From positions 1 through 39,625 of the forward strand of contig CAIJRK010000067.1 in the NCBI GenBank assembly GCA_903823025.1: DNA of 39,625 nucleotides, given 5' to 3'. The first letter of the stretch is position 1; each line of letters begins with the position of its first letter. The notes beneath the pieces were generated by a model, which was given only the letters and a program-made list of their open reading frames with translations, was not told the origin of the DNA and made no database searches. Made by a program: the position numbers and the translations under genes. This DNA is from an uncultured beta proteobacterium (lineage in GTDB: Bacteria; Pseudomonadota; Gammaproteobacteria; Burkholderiales; Burkholderiaceae_C). Positions 38,408-39,625 of this stretch are shown here, one piece after another.

Positions 38408-39337
38408 ATGAAAAATAAACTTAACGGCGTAGCGCCACTCACGCATCTTGGGGTTATCCGGGTTGAGGGTGAAGAGGCGGCCAAATTTCTCCAAGGTCAA
38501 TTGACCCAAGATTTTATTTTATTGGGCTTGAATGAAGCTCGATTAGCTGCTTTTTGTTCAGCCAAAGGCCGGATGCAAGCCAGTTTTATCGGGTTCAAAC
38601 GCAGTCCTTCCGAGATTTTGCTGATCTGCAACTGCGATATTCTGACGGCCACATTGAAACGATTGACCATGTTCGTCATGCGCGCCAAAGCAAAACTGAC
38701 AGATGCCAGTGGCGATTACGCTTTATTTGGACTGGCGGGTGAGCCGGTTGACAGCCTGTTCAGCCCCGACTTGCCCGCTTGGGCCAAGACAGAGGTTGAT
38801 GATGCCAGCATCGTTCAATTGTACCCGGCTGACGCAGTACGCCGGGCCTTGTGGCTGGCGCCCGTTGCAGCGGTAGCCCCTGCAGGTGCGGCCCTGAGCG
38901 CTCAAGATTGGGCGTGGAGCGACGTGCGCAGTGGCATTGCCATGATTACCACGCCTATCGTGGAGGCTTTTGTACCGCAAATGTTGAACTACGAGTCGGT
39001 CGGCGGTGTGAACTTTAAAAAAGGGTGTTATCCGGGTCAGGAAGTAGTGGCGCGCAGCCAGTTTCGCGGTATTTTGAAGCGCCGCGCTTATCTGGCGCAT
39101 TCAGAGGCACCCATGCAGGTGGGTGACGAACTATTTTTGACTAATGACGCTAGCCAACCTTGTGGCATCGTGGCTCAGGCGGCGACCGTACCTTCTAGTT
39201 TGGCCTTGGGTGGTTTTGATGCCATTATTTCTGCACAGGTCGCAGCCGTGGCGGTGGGGGGGCTTCGCTTGGGTTCAGCAAGTGGGCCTGCGCTGACGGT
39301 GACGCCCCCACCCTACCCTTTACTGGCTGATATTTAA
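38408..39337 (+). CDS. ygfZ: YgfZ/GcvT-fold folate-binding Fe-S cluster protein
   Basis: YgfZ (CAF17/IBA57-like) helps maturation or repair of certain Fe-S enzymes using a tetrahydrofolate-binding GcvT fold. The protein has about 309 residues. Signatures are LGVIRVEGEEAAKFLQGQLT near the N-terminus, CSAKGRMQASF, and the diagnostic KGCYPGQEVVARSQFRG with the conserved cysteine. The C-terminal barrel is short. The start is uncertain: ATG 38393 lies directly against GGGAGG (38387-38392), too close for ribosome binding, while ATG 38408 has the same motif 15 bases upstream. I chose 38408. It is divergent from mltG with overlapping upstream regions. Confidence 0.93.
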   Translation: MKNKLNGVAPLTHLGVIRVEGEEAAKFLQGQLTQDFILLGLNEARLAAFCSAKGRMQASFIGFKRSPSEILLICNCDILTATLKRLTMFVMRAKAKLTDASGDYALFGLAGEPVDSLFSPDLPAWAKTEVDDASIVQLYPADAVRRALWLAPVAAVAPAGAALSAQDWAWSDVRSGIAMITTPIVEAFVPQMLNYESVGGVNFKKGCYPGQEVVARSQFRGILKRRAYLAHSEAPMQVGDELFLTNDASQPCGIVAQAATVPSSLALGGFDAIISAQVAAVAVGGLRLGSASGPALTVTPPPYPLLADI

Positions 39338-39625
39338 CACTTCTGCGCTAAGGAAACGCTCTCTCATGAGAAGGGGCAAGAAGTCCCTGCTTCTAGCAAG
39401 CGTGAAATCAGTTGTCAGTGACATAAAAATTTCCCAAAAAGGCGGTGTATTGGGCACACCTCCCAAGGGACTTTGGAATATACCCATTGGTACGCGTTCA
39501 CCCCACTACCCAACTGATTTCATAGTGTTGTCGGGATTTGTGCAAAAACAGGTCAGAATTGATAGCAATGCAAATTAATCTACGGCAAGCCAGCCCGAAA
39601 CCCCAAACGCTTGAAGAAGCGCAAA
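39338..39625 (+). other. Region with no confident gene, ending in a possible truncated reading frame
   Basis: These 288 bases after ygfZ hold no gene I recognise. An interrupted palindrome TGTCA-G-TGACA (39413-39423) is followed by ATAAAAATTTCCCAAAAA, reminiscent of IS21-family element ends, but no transposase is visible. From ATG 39569 a frame (MQINLRQASPKPQTLEEAQ) stays open to the window edge. It might be the start of a gene, perhaps of a mobile element, but 19 residues are too few to assign. Confidence 0.3.

Noticed and set aside
39366..39578. 70-residue plus-strand reading frame after ygfZ
   Set aside because: It has no recognisable domain, no clear ribosome-binding site, and crosses the IS-end-like palindrome. 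The composition does not resemble its neighbours, so I treat it as chance.

Overview
The window looks like a chromosomal segment of a betaproteobacterium, order Burkholderiales, most likely Comamonadaceae (Rhodoferax/Polaromonas-like). This rests on the protein family variants and on gene order: rimP-nusA-infB-rbfA-truB-typA, smpB/ratA-rnfH, guaB-guaA-tadA, and mltG-tmk-holB-pilZ-tatD divergent from ygfZ. The genus is an inference. Coding density is very high and no interval over 300 bases lacks a gene. I see no rRNA, tRNA, tmRNA, CRISPR array or prophage.

Layout. Bases 1-140 are the tail of an IS66-family element cut by the window edge; its end abuts a hairpin terminator. Bases 186-1568 (minus) hold an nfeD / SPFH (QmcA-type) membrane pair. 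A PLP-dependent Orn/Lys/Arg decarboxylase (1697-3985, plus) converges on fabI (4047-4841, minus). Bases 4896-10400 are a complete yejABEF-type peptide ABC importer with overlapping or closely spaced genes. A promoter-like -10 box and a hairpin with a T-tract then precede the transcription/translation operon rimP-nusA-infB-rbfA-truB-typA (10524-18782), which ends at a strong intrinsic terminator. An EamA exporter and a 3-hydroxyisobutyryl-CoA hydrolase-like enzyme follow, overlapping by ATGA.

Bases 20886-23193 are the most accessory-looking part. A KfrA-N-type coiled-coil DNA-binding protein and an atypical tyrosine recombinase are transcribed divergently from an AT-rich, palindrome-dense intergenic region. 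Housekeeping genes resume with smpB (minus) divergent from ratA-rnfH, a secreted DUF4124 protein, guaB and guaA. Next comes a tadA whose reading frame runs into what looks like a decayed haloalkane-dehalogenase-like domain, followed by an LD-carboxypeptidase.

Bases 30463-33791 carry a class III adenylate cyclase with a C-terminal FHA domain, convergent with an orphan GspE/PilB-type ATPase. The ATPase is the last gene of a long minus-strand run: mltG-tmk-holB-pilZ-tatD-ankyrin protein-gspE-like. ygfZ (38408-39337) diverges from mltG. The last 288 bases contain no gene I can identify, apart from a possible truncated reading frame at the edge.

Most of the window is ordinary core genome. The items most worth a second look are the KfrA-like/recombinase module with its clustered TGTAT half-sites, the TadA-hydrolase remnant fusion, the possible attenuator before rimP, and the cyclase-FHA / orphan ATPase neighbourhood. 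No computation was run; homology statements rest on motif recognition by eye.
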